Positions 1 through 11,989 of a stretch of DNA of 64,000 nucleotides are shown one piece after another. Origin of the DNA: Rheum nobile (taxonomy: Eukaryota > Streptophyta > Magnoliopsida > Caryophyllales > Polygonaceae); NCBI GenBank assembly GCA_027886185.1, contig WOAB01000619.1, positions 7,998,001 to 8,062,000 on the forward strand, written 5' to 3'. The first letter of the stretch is position 1; every line of letters starts with the position of its first letter. The notes beneath the pieces were generated by a model. That model searched no databases. It was not told where the DNA came from and saw only the letters and a program-made list of their open reading frames with translations. The translations under genes were made by a program, and so were the position numbers.

Positions 1-1395
1 TTTAAGTTTAGAACTCACCTATTTTAATTTATCTTTCATCTTAAATTTGGGTTAGAATGTATAAATAAACTTCGTAATATTATAAATAAGTTTGGAAATT
101 TGATAATTTTTAAAAATTAAAATAAGGGCATTTTTGCCCAACTTTTCAATTAAGCAAAAATTGGGGGGGGGGGGGGGGGGGGGGGAGGGGGGGCGACTGT
201 GAACATGGGGGTTTTCTTCAACCACCAGCCGTGTAGCTCCAAGCTAGATAAAAGGCGAAAATCTAGGCCCGTTTTTGCTCAAATCTTCAAATCAGCCCAT
301 GGGCTTTGTAGAGTTAGTTATCTTGTACCTAATTCCTTAAAAATCGGGATTTAAAACGCTCTCAATAGATAGAATTTTATATTTAAAGCTCAACAGTTCG
401 GTTAGGTTAGATTCAGATAGAAAATCAAAATTCCGTTTAGGCCGAAATTTACGGGATATCGAAGATATCGTTTTGCGCTTTGTTCCCCCCATAAATAGGA
501 CCCCGGACGATGTAACGTTCAATTTCCGTTATTGAATAAATTATCTAATCATAATTTTTTTTTGTGAATTGGGTATGTCTCGGAATCGCTTTTGGGAACG
601 GAAACAAATCAGGAATCCAGTTCGTTGGTCAAAAGCAACTTCCCCCGTTATGTCATTCGACTTATACCATAACTCGAGGCAAGTGACGGTTCTCTCTTGC
701 ATTTGATCCATATTTTCCTTAATTGACAATTAATTAATTATTTTAATTGACAATTAATTAATTATTTTAATTAAATTAAGATAAATATTTTTATTTTGTT
801 TTTGAGAACTTGTGTGTTATATTGGTGTGGAAAAATATGAATTATATACTAGGTTGTATATATTGCTAGTGACGACCCTTATATATATGTTATTATTATT
901 ATATGGTGCTAGTTGGACTAGTGTTGAAATTGGTGTGGACTTGTATGCTTAGTTAGCACGAGTATTCGTAGGAACGCTATATACCTTGGGAGATTTAGTT
1001 GTTTTTTTATAACTTGGTATTATGAGGATTATTGCCCCAATACTTTTGGTCATGACCTACCCTTATTCGAATATAAGTGGTGGTGCACTTAGCTAGTGTC
1101 GTTATTTGGGATTCGTCCCATGATATTGTCGTATCGAGATGGTGTGGATTAAAAGCTTTAACGTAAATGCACGTTTTGGAATTAAATAAGATAAGTGCTT
1201 TTATGCACATAATTAATATACTTCGGGCGAGGAGTACAACGTGGAAACCGCTCGGGCTCCTGTCTAAAGTAAGTCCCCTTTCCAATATGAATTCGCATTA
1301 TGCGGTGAGGTTGGTTGATGACCCTAATAGTCAAAGTAGTTGTTTTTACAACCTTGGAGTGATAATAATAAATGTTCCCCAACAAAAGCATATAT
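1..1395 (-). repeat. Inverted arm of a decayed LTR (Ty3-like family), minus orientation
   Basis: Read on the minus strand, this stretch matches the plus strand from about 1970 to 3950. Shared blocks include the text around 1270-1310 against 2070-2110 (gaattca-attggaaaggg, then a cctcaccgcataatgcg block) and a terminal block at 1-150 against 3790-3950 that contains gggcatttttgcc. The two copies have diverged and carry indels, so this is an old duplication. The left edge of the copy lies outside the window. No reading frame of note survives; the similar short frames at 1007-1285 and 2086-2304 arise only because the arms are copies of each other. Confidence 0.7.
163..193. repeat. Poly-G tract
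   Basis: A run of 23 G, then A, then 7 G. It may be a slippage-prone homopolymer or a G-quadruplex-forming tract, and its exact length in the assembly is doubtful. Confidence 0.9.
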
Positions 1396-3950
1396 TTGTA
1401 ACACCCCTAAATTACTATTGGAATATTACCGCTAGTGACCTCAGAACACATATTCGAAATCACCCAAGGCTTACAGTATTGATTGCAAATACATAAATAA
1501 TACATTACACTTTTATAAATTTATAATAAAGTCTTACAAATGACGTTGCAGAAAATAACAATTGTATTAAATAACAATAAAGTAGCGGAAGACTTAATGG
1601 AAAATACCAAAATTACATAATAGGTCATAAACCTAAAATCTAACTTCAGGATCTTCAACCTTATTATAGCAAAATACTAAAAATAACAACTACCTTCAAC
1701 GCCGGGATTTCCGTTCTTCACACTTGGGAAAAAAATACTTGATGTGTCGTATGGGACGGATGACACCAGCTAACCATGCAAGGAAAAAGAAAGGTTAGTT
1801 AGTCTAATGAAAGACTAAACAAGTGTATTTATGAGATGTTCTAAGTGGTCGTATCCAGTTACTATCATTGTCTCTCAAATAAAAGTCGGTAGACGATATA
1901 TAACTACAACTTCCACTAAAACTTAGAAAGAGATATGATTCAAAAGAAGACTCCATTGGATTGAGTCTTATAGGAATTATGTATCTTTGTTTGGGAATAT
2001 TTATAATTATCACACAAGGTTTTAAAACCGACTCCTTTGACTATTTGGGTCCTCAACCAACCTCACCGCATAATGCGAATTCAGATTGGAAAGGGAACTT
2101 ACTTTAGACAGGAGCCCGAGCGGGTTCCATGTTGTACTTCTTGCCCGAAGTATATTAATTGTGTTCATAAAAGAACTTATCTTATTTAATTTCAAAACGT
2201 GCATTACGTTAAAGCTTTTAGTCCACATCAATCTCGATATGAGAATTTCATGTGACGAATCCCGAATAACGACACTAGCTAAGTGCACAACCACTTATAT
2301 ATGAATAATGGTACGGTCATGACCAAAAGTACTAGGGCAATAATCCTCCTAATACCAAATTATAAAGAAACAACTAAACATCGTAAGGTATATAGCGTTC
2401 TTACGAATACTCGTGCTAACTAAACATACAAGTCCACACCAATTTCACACCAAAGTCCATCTATCCCCCTATGATAATAAATATATATACGAGGGTCATT
2501 GATAGCAATATATACAACCTAATATATGATTCATTTTCCACACCATTATATCACATAAGTTCCCAAACACAATTTTCAACAATATTTATCTCAACTTAAT
2601 TAGAACAATTAATTAATTGTCAATTAAAAAAATATGGAATAAATTCCAAGAGCGAACCGCTACTTGCTTTGAGTTACAGAGTAGGTCGACGGGGTAACAG
2701 GAGCATTTGCTTTTGACCAACGAATTGGATTCCTGCTTTAATTCTGTTCCCAAAAGCGATTCTGAGACGTACTTAATTCACACAAAATAAATAAATTATA
2801 ATTAGATAATTTATTTAATAAAGAAAATTGAAGGATACTTGTCTCGGTTTTTAATTAAATTTAGTTAAATATAAATAAATCAATTATCAAGGCTCTACAC
2901 TAAAACGATTATTTATACGATACCAAAAATACTTTAGTCGTATATTTTAAATAATCATAACATAAATAAATAAATAAAGAAACTTATTTACAACTCTAAT
3001 TAATTTTCTAACACAACATATTATCTAATTGAAATGTTAAAAATTAACTATTTATAAAATTTAAGATAATACCAAAAAAATATTTAAATTCAATTTATCG
3101 TTAATAAAATTAAATTCACCCAATATATTTTTAATTAATCCCAATTAGACTAATTAATGAAGATTAATTAAAATAGAAAAAAAATAACAAAATCCAAGTC
3201 AAAAAATCGTTGTCGGAGAGTTTAGTCGGTTATAAGTCGGAAAAGGGCAAAATTCGACCTCGTCGGAGCACCAACTGGGTCGGGGTCAAGAGACTTCGAG
3301 GCGGAGCTAATGGTGGCTCGATTGGTGGCGATGGAGCACTGTGGTGGTCGGAAATTGCCGAGAACAGTCGCGAAACGGAAACAAAGAAATCGGGATTTCT
3401 AGCTCGAAATTGGATGAAATTTGACCATGGGTGAGGCCAAATTTACAGTGTGGAGATATTCCCTAACGAGATCTTCGTAGTCGCGTCAAATACGACTCCA
3501 ATTTATCCGAAAGCGGATCGAATTTCGCGAAATTCAACTCGACACGTCCGAATGACGTGGCTTGCCTTCTTGGGAGCAATTCGAGCTTATCGGGGGAAAT
3601 GGATTCCCGATTCTTGGGGTTTATGTACGATTCGATCATATCTACAATTCCCAATATCTAATTTGAAAAACGGTGTCCAAAAGTGTTCGAATTTTGCCAT
3701 TGAAACGCAGATCTGCACTTGCGGCTGGAGGTTGAAGAACATGGGCCGTTTCACGATCGGCCTCCCCATTTTTGGCCTATTTACAAATTTTTGCCAAACT
3801 TTTCAAGTTGTGGCAAAAATGCCCTTAGTTTATTTTTCATAAATTACAAATTTACCCAAACTTATTTATAATATTATCCTAAGTTTATATATATATTTTA
3901 ACCCAAATTTAAGATGTAAGAAAAATTAAATTAGGTTAAACTTACACTTA
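1396..3950 (+). repeat. LTR fragment of the same Ty3-like family, plus orientation
   Basis: It opens with TGTAACACCCC, a common start for plant Ty3-type LTRs. The next 600 bp (1396-1970) contain an aaggaaaaagaaaggttag block that recurs inverted at 5280-5310. From about 1970 onward it is the inverted partner of 1-1395, so a full-length LTR start lies head to head with a 5'-truncated inverted copy. No PBS or polypurine tract was found next to it. Assignment to Ty3 rests on the terminal sequence and layout, not on any coding region. Confidence 0.55.
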
Positions 3951-4216
3951 AGTCACACTTCCTAATAAATTAACCATATTTAAATCTTAATTAACATATT
4001 GTTAATCTTAATTCAAATAATTTAGGTTAAATTGATAAGTTTATTTAAATTTAGAATAACATAATGTTAGAATAAATTTAAATAAACCATGACTTAAAGT
4101 TGTAACATACTTAGGGTAAGAATACAAATAATCTATTCCCTTTTGGAATAATGTAATATATAAACACCATAATTCTTTTATTAGAAATAGAATTTGAAAT
4201 TACATTTATACCCTTA

Positions 4217-4224
4217 CATAAAAA
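4217..4224. repeat. Left 8-bp target-site duplication (CATAAAAA)
   Basis: Identical to 5091-5098 on the other side of the hAT-type element. Eight bp is the length made by hAT transposases. Confidence 0.85.
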
Positions 4225-5090
4225 TAGACCTGGGCATATCCGGACTCGGGCCGGATATGGTCCGAGCCTAAATTAATTTTTTGTCCGTTTATCCGGACCC
4301 GGGTCGGGCTCAGCCCGGGATTCGGGCTTGGATGTCCAAGCCCGTCCGCATTCCCGGACCCGGATAGCCTGTCGGGACCCGATTTAAGTTATATTCTCCT
4401 AATTCCTGTGAAAGAGCTTCAATATCAAATTCTACAAATATTTAATAAAAGTAACAACACACTCAAACATACTGTTTAATGTATTTTAATCTTACAATAA
4501 AAACATGAAAGAGCTTCAGTCTTTCTCTTTGTTACAATCAGAGAACAGTTGGAGATATACAGATGGGAAAGACGGGGAAGGCGAAGGCCAAGATCTTGCG
4601 GTAGATGTCCATGGATTTTGTTTCCACTCAAATCGAGTATATCCAAGCTGGAAAGATTGAAAATGGATGGTGGGATGGTGGTAGTTAGCATGTTGAAGGT
4701 GAGACCAAGTGCAACAAGGAGTTTGAGTCTTCCAATATCATTTGGTATACTCCCCTGCAAATGATTGAAACTTAAAACTAATATTTACAAGGAAGTATTG
4801 AAATTCCCGATCCCAATGTCTTGAAGACGCCCACTTAAATTGTTTTTTTAAGATAAATAATAATTTATTAATTTAATATTATATATAATTTATATATAAT
4901 TATTTATGTGTTATATCCGAGCCGGGCTAACCGGCCCTACAGGGCTTAATTCCTTGTCCATACCCGGCCCTCCCGGTATCCGGGTCGGGTATTTTCGGCC
5001 CTTTAGGACCTGCGAGCTTGTCCATATCCGTCCATTTATGCGGACGGGCGGGACGGGTCGGGCGGGCCAGCCCGAGTTTGCCCAGGTCTA
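4225..5090. mobile_element. Non-autonomous hAT-type element carrying an LRR gene fragment
   Basis: An 866-bp element with inverted ends TAGACCTGGGCA and TGCCCAGGTCTA, flanked by a perfect 8-bp duplication CATAAAAA. Both features fit the hAT superfamily. The subterminal 150-200 bp on each side are rich in cgggcc/gacccg motifs, which could be transposase-binding repeats. There is no transposase frame, so movement would have needed an enzyme supplied in trans. It sits inside the minus-strand LTR fragment that continues at 5100. The centre (4545-4837) is a piece of an LRR receptor gene. A Mutator-like reading with a 10-bp duplication is possible but fits the ends less well. Confidence 0.8.
4545..4837 (-). 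pseudogene. LRR receptor-kinase gene fragment captured in the hAT element
   Basis: The minus-strand translation shows about four 24-residue plant-type leucine-rich repeats. Recognisable stretches are LSFNHLQGSIPNDIGRL, IPPSIFNLSSLDILDLSGN and LPQDLGLRLPRLSHLYI, the extracellular LRR pattern of the EFR/XA21 class of receptor-like kinases. A stop codon breaks the first repeat (around 4785) and the frame leaves the LRR pattern after about 4556. No signal peptide, transmembrane segment or kinase domain is present. The fragment is bounded on both sides by the GC-rich ends of the hAT-type element. It is inferred to be a transduplicated piece of a host gene and not a working receptor. The parent gene is not in this window. 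Confidence 0.75.
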
Positions 5091-5098
5091 CATAAAAA
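5091..5098. repeat. Right 8-bp target-site duplication (CATAAAAA)
   Basis: Matches 4217-4224 exactly. Confidence 0.85.
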
Positions 5099-5099
5099 T

Positions 5100-5630
5100 G
5101 AGGGATATTGCAATATTTCCATAAGACTCAGTTTCATTGGAGTCTTCTTTTAATATCTTTTCTATGTTTCAGTAGAAGTATAGTAGTTATTTACCGTTTA
5201 TTGAGTATAATTCGAGAAACAATGGTGGTAACTATGTATGACTACACATAACCTCACATAAATACCATTGCATATCCTTTCATTAGACTAATCAACCTTT
5301 TTCTTTTTCTTGCATGACTGACTTGTATCATCCGTCCCATACGGAACATCAGTAGTTGGTCTCAAGCTATCTTGAAGTAACAAATCGAAGATGATCGAAG
5401 GCTTGTAGTTGAAGTTATGATTCAAAGTAATATTTTGAAGTTGTTTAGTATTGATTTAATTTTCTTAATAAATGTCATAAGTTTTAATATATTGATCACC
5501 TAATCATGTATATATGGTTAATATGAAGTCTTCTGCTGTAATTTCATATTGTTTTGTAAAACTATTCTTCTCAATTTATGTGAGGAATTTTAATAAAGAT
5601 GGAGTATTTGTTTCACAAGTCTTCCGCTAT
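5100..5630 (-). repeat. LTR fragment of the 1396-3950 family, minus orientation
   Basis: The reverse complement matches 1550-1995, including the cattagacta...cttgcatg block, the ccgtcccata block and the gagtcttat block. Sequence left of the hAT-type element (about 4070-4216) looks like the continuation of the same LTR, which would make the hAT element a later insertion. Confidence 0.65.
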
Positions 5631-6440
5631 TTATTCTTTGTTATCAATGTATTTAAGCATAAATTGTTCTGATTAAAGCCTAGGATGTCTTTGTACTTTA
5701 AAGTCTGAGAACATATTTCCATGCTTGTTGCGCTATGTTCCTGTATATATTTGTTCCACTCCCTTGCATGTCTTTTGAGTAGTTGTGTTTTCATGGTCAG
5801 TTCATACATTATGGGGCCATGATATCTTACTATCCATGCTTGTTTCGCTATGTTCCTAAAGTCTATTTGTGTCATCCAAACTTTTTCAGATTTGAAGGGT
5901 TGGTTTTTAAATGGGGTAGCATTTGTTAACTCAATGAAAATGGACAATGGTCTGATGTTGTAAATGCATAGTTTTTTGTGATGATTTCTGTGTGCCATAG
6001 AAGAATTTGATGTTGGACTAGAGTTCTGCCTCATTTTTCATATGTGTTATCAATTTTCTGTCTTGTTTTTCCTCCATGTGCATATATTACCTTGGGCAGG
6101 AACATCCACAAGTTCACATTCACTTTTCACATTAAGCAGTCTATTATTGAATTTATTTGCATGGGTTCGGGAGTCCCCGCTCTTTTCCATGGAATCTTGG
6201 ATTTCATTCAGATCGCTCATCAAGATGTAAGGGAGAGGGCAATTTTTGATAAAGATAATTAATTCATCCTATAAAGAGTTCTTTACAGCTTCATTTCGAG
6301 GAGCATACACGAGAATAAGCATAAGTTTGTTGTTTGTGCACATATTTGTATATCTTAGAGTAATAAATATGTTACTTATAAAGTCGGTTTCAATTATTTC
6401 ATTGGTCAGTTGGTATATTTTCCACATTACATAGGGACAG
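5627..6440 (-). pseudogene. LINE (L1-type) endonuclease relic
   Basis: Read from 6440 down to 5627 in shifting frames, the translation follows the apurinic-type endonuclease and linker of plant L1 elements. In order it shows LILVYAPRNEA, then LMSDLNEIQDSMEKSG (the GDFNEI-like motif), then DVPAQGNICTWRKNK (the FTW..N-like motif). Last comes an open 135-codon stretch (6034-5627) with FKSEKVWMTQIDF and LLKRHAREWNKYI, which lies between the endonuclease and reverse transcriptase in complete elements. At least two frameshifts and stops are present, and the reverse transcriptase itself is missing. This is family-level recognition from motifs read by eye. Confidence 0.7.
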
Positions 6441-6759
6441 CCTGAAAAGCCAGATGCATGAGAAGAAAGAAATTGATTAAATCCAACTTTCCTCCATTTT
6501 GTTCGTGGTTTTAACTTGTCCTTTGCTCACCCTACGTTTGAGCTCATTTAGGCATTTTGATCGTTTTGTTGTACTTTCTCTTGCTTATTTTTTTCATGTT
6601 TGTTCATCATGCCAATTTGTCTAATTGTTTACTTCATTGGCTAATCGATTTACTAGAGAGTAAATCAAATACTTAGTTATATCTTACTTACTCTAAAAGT
6701 CTAGCTCGCGGAAATGAACAGTAGCCCGTGTCACGTGTAGGTCGCATGCTTTTGTATTG
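6441..6759. other. No gene or clear element seen
   Basis: AT-rich sequence without a convincing frame, repeat pair or terminal motif. It lies between the LINE relic and the low-complexity block and may include the undetected 5' end of the Helitron. Confidence 0.4.
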
Positions 6760-7500
6760 GGTTGGACTTTTGGGTCCTTTAGTTGGCTGTGGATGTTAGG
6801 GTTTACGCTCATTGCTTCCGTGTCGTTCTTCTCTGCCTCTCTCTTGTATCCATCTCTTCCGGGTTCTCCTTGCTCGACACTCTTCTATTTCCGTTCTCGA
6901 ATCTTCTTCTATCTTGTTCATCTCTATCTGCAAATTTCTCTTTCGTCGTCTTCGTATGTGAATTTGGTTTCTCTGTTTGGCCATCTCCATCTGTGATCTG
7001 ATCTTCGTTCATATCTATCGTTTTCTTTCTTTCGCCATCTTCGTTTGTGACTTTGGTTTCTCTGTTTGTCCATCTCCATCTGTGATCCAATCTTCGTTCA
7101 TCACTATCGTTTTCTTCCTCTGCTTCCATTTTCGAATCTTCCATCTTGTTAATCTCTATCTGTGAATTCCTCTTTCGCCATCTAACCCTAATTTCTAATT
7201 TTGTTTTTTTCGGCCTTTTATGTAGGATTCCTTTTGTTTCTAGAGTTCTCATCTTAGGCTTTTTGTGTTTGTCTCATGCTGTCGTGGTAGTTGTGCCGTC
7301 GAGGTCATTATACAGGTATTTCTTACGTTTGTCTTTGTATTTCTCTTTCACCATCTAACCCTAATTTCTGATTTTTTTTTTCCGGCCTTTTATGTGGGAT
7401 TCCTTTTGTTTCCAGAGTTCTCATCTTAGGCTTTTTTGTGTTTGTCTCGTGTTCTCATGGTAATTGTGCCGTTGCGGTCATTATACAGGTATTTCTTAAG
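6760..7500. repeat. Pyrimidine-rich degenerate tandem repeats
   Basis: Copies of tctctgtttg(g/t)ccatctccatctgtgatc occur at about 6970 and 7060. A roughly 200-bp block containing ggccttttatgt(a/g)ggattcc and agttctcatcttaggc occurs at 7210 and 7385. The open frames on both strands are simple-sequence artefacts. Confidence 0.6.
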
Positions 7501-7859
7501 TTTGTCTTTGTATCCGATTATTAGACTGTTTGTGCATTTTGTCATGTTGTTTTGTATTTTTCTGCTATTTGATCTTAGGTTCTCTCTGTTTCTACATTTC
7601 TTATCTTAGATTTCTTGCATTTGTGTTGTGTCATTGCGGTCATTATACAAGTACTTATTCAAATTGTCTTTGTCTCCGATTGTAATAATTATAACTACAC
7701 TATTTGTGCATTGTGTTGTTGTTTTGTATTTTTTGTCTCTGTCTTCGATTGTAATTATTATAGCTACACTGTTTGTGCATTGTGTTGTTGTTTTGTATTT
7801 TTTGGTGATTGTGAGTTACATGTTTCTATGTATTGGGTCACATATTAAATTGTTGATCT

Positions 7860-9490
7860 AGGTTTATATCTGTGATGACAATTTTTGGCCTTGCCATTTG
7901 GAGAGGATGTTTGTTTCATATGTTTTTTTTTGGGTTGGTTGTTCGGTCTGTGTTTAGGTTTTTCCTCTATTTATCTTGGTGGAGTAGTGCAAAGGAAAAG
8001 AATTACGGTTTGATTATAGCTTTGTGTATTTATGGTTGTATTTTGTGTATATTGCGTTTGCTGATTTTTATTTTGGTTGTGTTTGATATATTGTGTTTAT
8101 AGTTGTGGTGACAATTTTTGGCCCTGCCATTCCGAAAGGATGCTTGTTTCATCTATTTTTTTTGGGTCGGTTGTTTGGTCTGTGTTTAGGTTTTTCCTCT
8201 ATTTATTTTGGAGTAGTGTAGAGGCAAAAGAATTATGGTTTGATTACAGCTTCATGTATTTATGGTTGTACTTTGTGTATATTGTGTTTGCTGATATTAA
8301 TTTTGGTTGTGTTTCATTTATATTTTGATTGCTGTTTGGCGGAGTAGTGGAGAGGCAAAAGAATTACGGTTTGATTATGGCTTTGTGTAATTATGGTTGT
8401 ATTTTGTGTATGTTCTGTTTGCTGATATTAATTTTGGTTGTGTTTCATGTATATTTTGGTTGCTGGTATTGTATATTTTGTGTATATTCTGCAGAGGCAA
8501 GATAATTATAGTTTGATTGCAGCTTCATGTAATTATGGTTGTATTTTGTGTATACGATTTGATTGCAGCTTCATGTAATTACTGTTGTATTTTGTGTATA
8601 TTATGCTTGCAATTATGGTTGTATTTTGTTTTGGTTGTGTTTTATGTATCTTCTGTTTGCTGGTATTGTATAAATTATGTATATTGTTTTTGAGTTCTGT
8701 AGAGGCATATATTGTTTTTTAATTCTGCATAGGCAAAAGAATTACGGTTTGATTAAAGCTTCATGTAATTATGGTTGTATTTTGTGTATATTTTGTTTGC
8801 AATTAGTGTTTCATGTAATTCTGCAGAGCATATTAAATTGTTGATCTGGGTTTATAATTGTGGTGTCAATTTTTGGCCCTGCCATTCGGAAACGATGTTT
8901 GATTCATATGTTTTAGGTTGGTTGTTAAGTCTGTATTTATGTTTTTCCTCTATTTATTTTGGTGGAGTAGTGTAGAGGCAAAATAATTACGGTTTGATTA
9001 CAGCTTTGTGTAATTATGGTTGTATTTTGTGTATATTGTGTTTGCTGATATTAATTTTGGTCGTGTTTCATGTATATTCTGGTTGCTCTTTGGTGGAGTA
9101 GTGGAGAGGCAAAAGAATTACGGTTTGATTATAGCTTCGTGTAATTATGGTTGTATTTTGTGTACATTATGTTTGCTGATATTAATTTTGGTTGTGTTTC
9201 ATGTATATTCTGGTTTCTGGTATTGTCAAAGTTATATGTATATTGTTTTTGAATTCTATAGAGGCAAGAGAATTACAGTTTGATTGCAACTTCATGTAAT
9301 TATGATTGTATTTTGTATATATGATTTGATTGCAACTTCGTGTAATTATGGTTGTATTTTGTATATATTTTGCTTGCAGTTATGGTTGTATTCTATTTTG
9401 GTAGTGTTTCATGTATATTCTGGTTGCTGGTGTATAAATTATTTGTATACTGTTTTTGAATTCTGCAGAGGCAAAAGAATTACTCTTTTT
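7860..9490. repeat. Array of degenerate repeats upstream of the Helitron genes
   Basis: Units share gacaatttttggcc(c/t)tgccatt, then gaggcaaaagaattacggtttgatta, then tgtaattatggttgtattttgtgtatatt. Full or partial units are seen near 7880, 8110, 8340, 8500, 8730, 8870, 9100 and 9260. Spacing is irregular and copies are diverged. The block leads directly towards the Helitron replicase and may be its untranslated 5' region, but that link is an inference from position. Confidence 0.6.
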
Positions 9491-9496
9491 TTTCAA

Positions 9497-10345
9497 TGGC
9501 CAATCTTCTTTTTTTGGTTTGTTCGCATTGAATCTTTCACTATTCATGTCCTTTGATTGTTGTAATTTTGTCTAATGGATGCCTTCCTTCTAATATGACT
9601 ACGTGGAGTTTGTCTATTACAATGTTAGGTGCATTGACAATTGTCGGGGCTTTACTATTGGCTTAATAAGTTTGGGATAAGGTCATGAGCTAATGCGAGC
9701 CTGTGTAGTTGTTGAAGGTGCTACGATAGGACTTATGGTGGGGATAGCCTCCTACTATGGAGATCGATTCTCAAAATTTTGCACTTACAAAAAGTCACAA
9801 AGTGTCAGGTGATGTGATCTGCGTGATCGATGAATTTTTATTCTCTTGAATCTTGATAATGTATAAGTATTAGTTCAATCTTCATGGTGCCGGCTTTGGT
9901 CAATTTAATGTGTTAATACTGAGCCTTCTCAATCTTCTCTTTTTGGTTTATTTGCATCGAATGCTTGACTATTCGAGTCGTTTGATTGCTACAATTTTGT
10001 CTAATGGATGACTTTCTTCTAATTTTATATAGTATGGTAGGCAAACCACTACTAACTGTTCGTTTGTTTATTTTGTAAGCCGGATACATGGAAGAGGTTG
10101 CGAATGTCTTTTTCTGGATGGTGTGCAATACAGTGTTGTTAGCTATAGCTGATTTGAAGGTAATTCTGGATGGTGTGCAATACTAGCTGATTTGAATCTT
10201 GATAATGTATAAGTATTAGTTTAATCTTCAAGGTGTCGGTTTTGGTCAATTTAATGTGATAATACTGGGCCTTCTCAATCTTCTCTTTCTGGTTTGTTTG
10301 CATCGAACAAATACTTAGTCGTTTGATGTCATTTATTGTGCTTGT
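9497..10345. repeat. Three diverged copies of a caatcttctcttttTGGTTT block
   Basis: Copies near 9500-9595, 9930-10025 and 10270-10340 share the caatcttct...ggttt(a/g)tt(t/c)gcat core. The first two continue with a ctacaattttgtctaatggatg-type block. Between them are other short duplicated pieces such as cttgataatgtataagtattagtt (9852 and 10199). Confidence 0.55.
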
Positions 10346-10626
10346 CATATGTTTTATGTTTCATGTTGATGAATATAAAATAATATGTTATACTTTTGTT
10401 GGATTGCATGATGGATGCGATACAATTTTGTTGTTCACATGAGCAAACTGGAAATAATATTTGCTTCATTTTCGTATGTAGGAACACATCCTATTAGGAA
10501 GATTCTCATTTTACACCACATGCAAAAATGGCGAGCAATTCTACATCAGTAGCGTCAACAAGCAGAAAAAGATGAATGAGCCGCATAGAAAAATAACCAG
10601 TCTTTGCAACACTTGGTATAGAACAC

Positions 10627-11989
10627 GTGCCAACAACAACAATTGTGTTGCCGAGTTCAACGACTTGCAAGGAATGCAATGCAGTGAAATTTGCATATGA
10701 ATTTCCAACATTTTGTTGTTCTAATGGGGAAATTAGGCTTGCTGCAAATGAAACTCCACATGAACTTGTTCATTTATTTATAAGGGATGATGATCATGGG
10801 ATAGAATTTAGAAAATATGCTAGAGTATATAACAATTTCTTTGCTTTCACTTCAATTGGTGGAAAGTTTAAGAAAGAGTCAAAGAATGGTATATACACTT
10901 TGGTGCTACAAGGACAGATCTATCACTTCAATTTTGATTTGTTACCCACTGGAGAGAACCGAATTATCTCCAGATATATTTCTATGATGGTTCTTCTGAA
11001 ATGGACACAAGGGTTCAACTGTTTAAAAACCTAAATGCAAATATCATATCAATTCTCATGACAATCATGAATCAAAATCCATATGCATACTTCTTCCGAT
11101 CCATGCGAGAGGTTTGTATAACAGAAAGTTCGAGAATTGTGATTTCTCACAATCCAGTATTAGATCAACGAGTTTATAATGCTCCAACATGCAATGAAGT
11201 AGCTGCAATATTTGTTGAAGATGCAAACTCTGATTAGATACATAGTCCGCATATTATAGTTTATGGCAAATCAAATGAGCCCCACATAATTTTACACTAC
11301 TATGGCTGCTATGATCCTTTGCAATATCCTCTATTATTTCCAAAGGAGAATTAGGATGGCATCGCGGTCTGAAAAGAGTGAAGCAAAAGAGTGCACGTAA
11401 AAATGATGATATCACTTTTCCGATATCAACATGTTTGGTGCAAGACACGTCTGATATTTTACTTCGAGAATCAACATGTTTTCATTTTACCTTCCTACCA
11501 ATTATTCTCATATATTCTTCTGATACTTACTAACTTGAATCATTTTTTTTGGTAGTATCCACGTCAAGAGCGCCAAAAGAAGGTTATGAAATATCTTACA
11601 GGGAATATTATTCTTATAAACTTCAAATACGGCCAAACAATTTCTTGATTGGCTCTGGCAGAATATTTCTTCAATATATAGTTTATATGTATGTGAAAAT
11701 TGAGAATACTCAAACTTGGATTACTTACGTATGAATCAAAAAAGAAGAAAAAGTGAGTTGTATCAGGGTATTCTTGACAGTGTAAATGATGGCACTATAA
11801 ATGCCTCTCGTGTTGGACAACGTGTGATATTGCCACCCTCATTTATTGGTGGTCTTAGGGATATGAGGTGCAGGTATCTAAATGTGATGACTCTTGTTCA
11901 GAAATTTGGTAAGCCAGATTTATTTGTTACAATTACTTGTAATCGAGGCTGGCCAGAGATAAAAGAAATATTAGAGTCGGGAGAGAAGG
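10627..11989 (+). pseudogene. Helitron RepHel, N-terminal part
   Basis: The first frame (10627-11034) has TTCKECNAVKFAYE, FCCSNGEIRL and a YNNFFAFTSIGGKF motif, all features of the Helitron N-terminal domain. A frameshift near 10975 moves the reading to the frame at 11001-11237 (MDTRVQLFKN). Further shifted pieces at 11275-11450 give HYYGCYDPLQYPLLFPK, and pieces at 11550-11989 give SYREYYSYKLQIR, RVILPPSFIGGLRDM and FGKPDLFVTITCNRGWPEI. Frames change at least four times, so no continuous protein can be made. The last codons (ILESGEK) are cut exactly at the solo LTR. Confidence 0.85.
11985..11989. repeat. Left 5-bp target-site duplication (GAAGG)
   Basis: Identical to 13377-13381. The Helitron reading frame is cut at this point and resumes after the second copy. 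Confidence 0.85.

Noticed and set aside
4216..5099. 10-bp duplication ACATAAAAAT suggesting a Mutator-like element
   Set aside because: Two of the ten bases fit better as part of the inverted ends (TAGACC/GGTCTA), leaving 8 bp, the hAT length.
6757..9556. Several overlapping hydrophobic open frames
   Set aside because: They arise from T-rich simple repeats, recur with the repeat unit, and lack any conserved domain.
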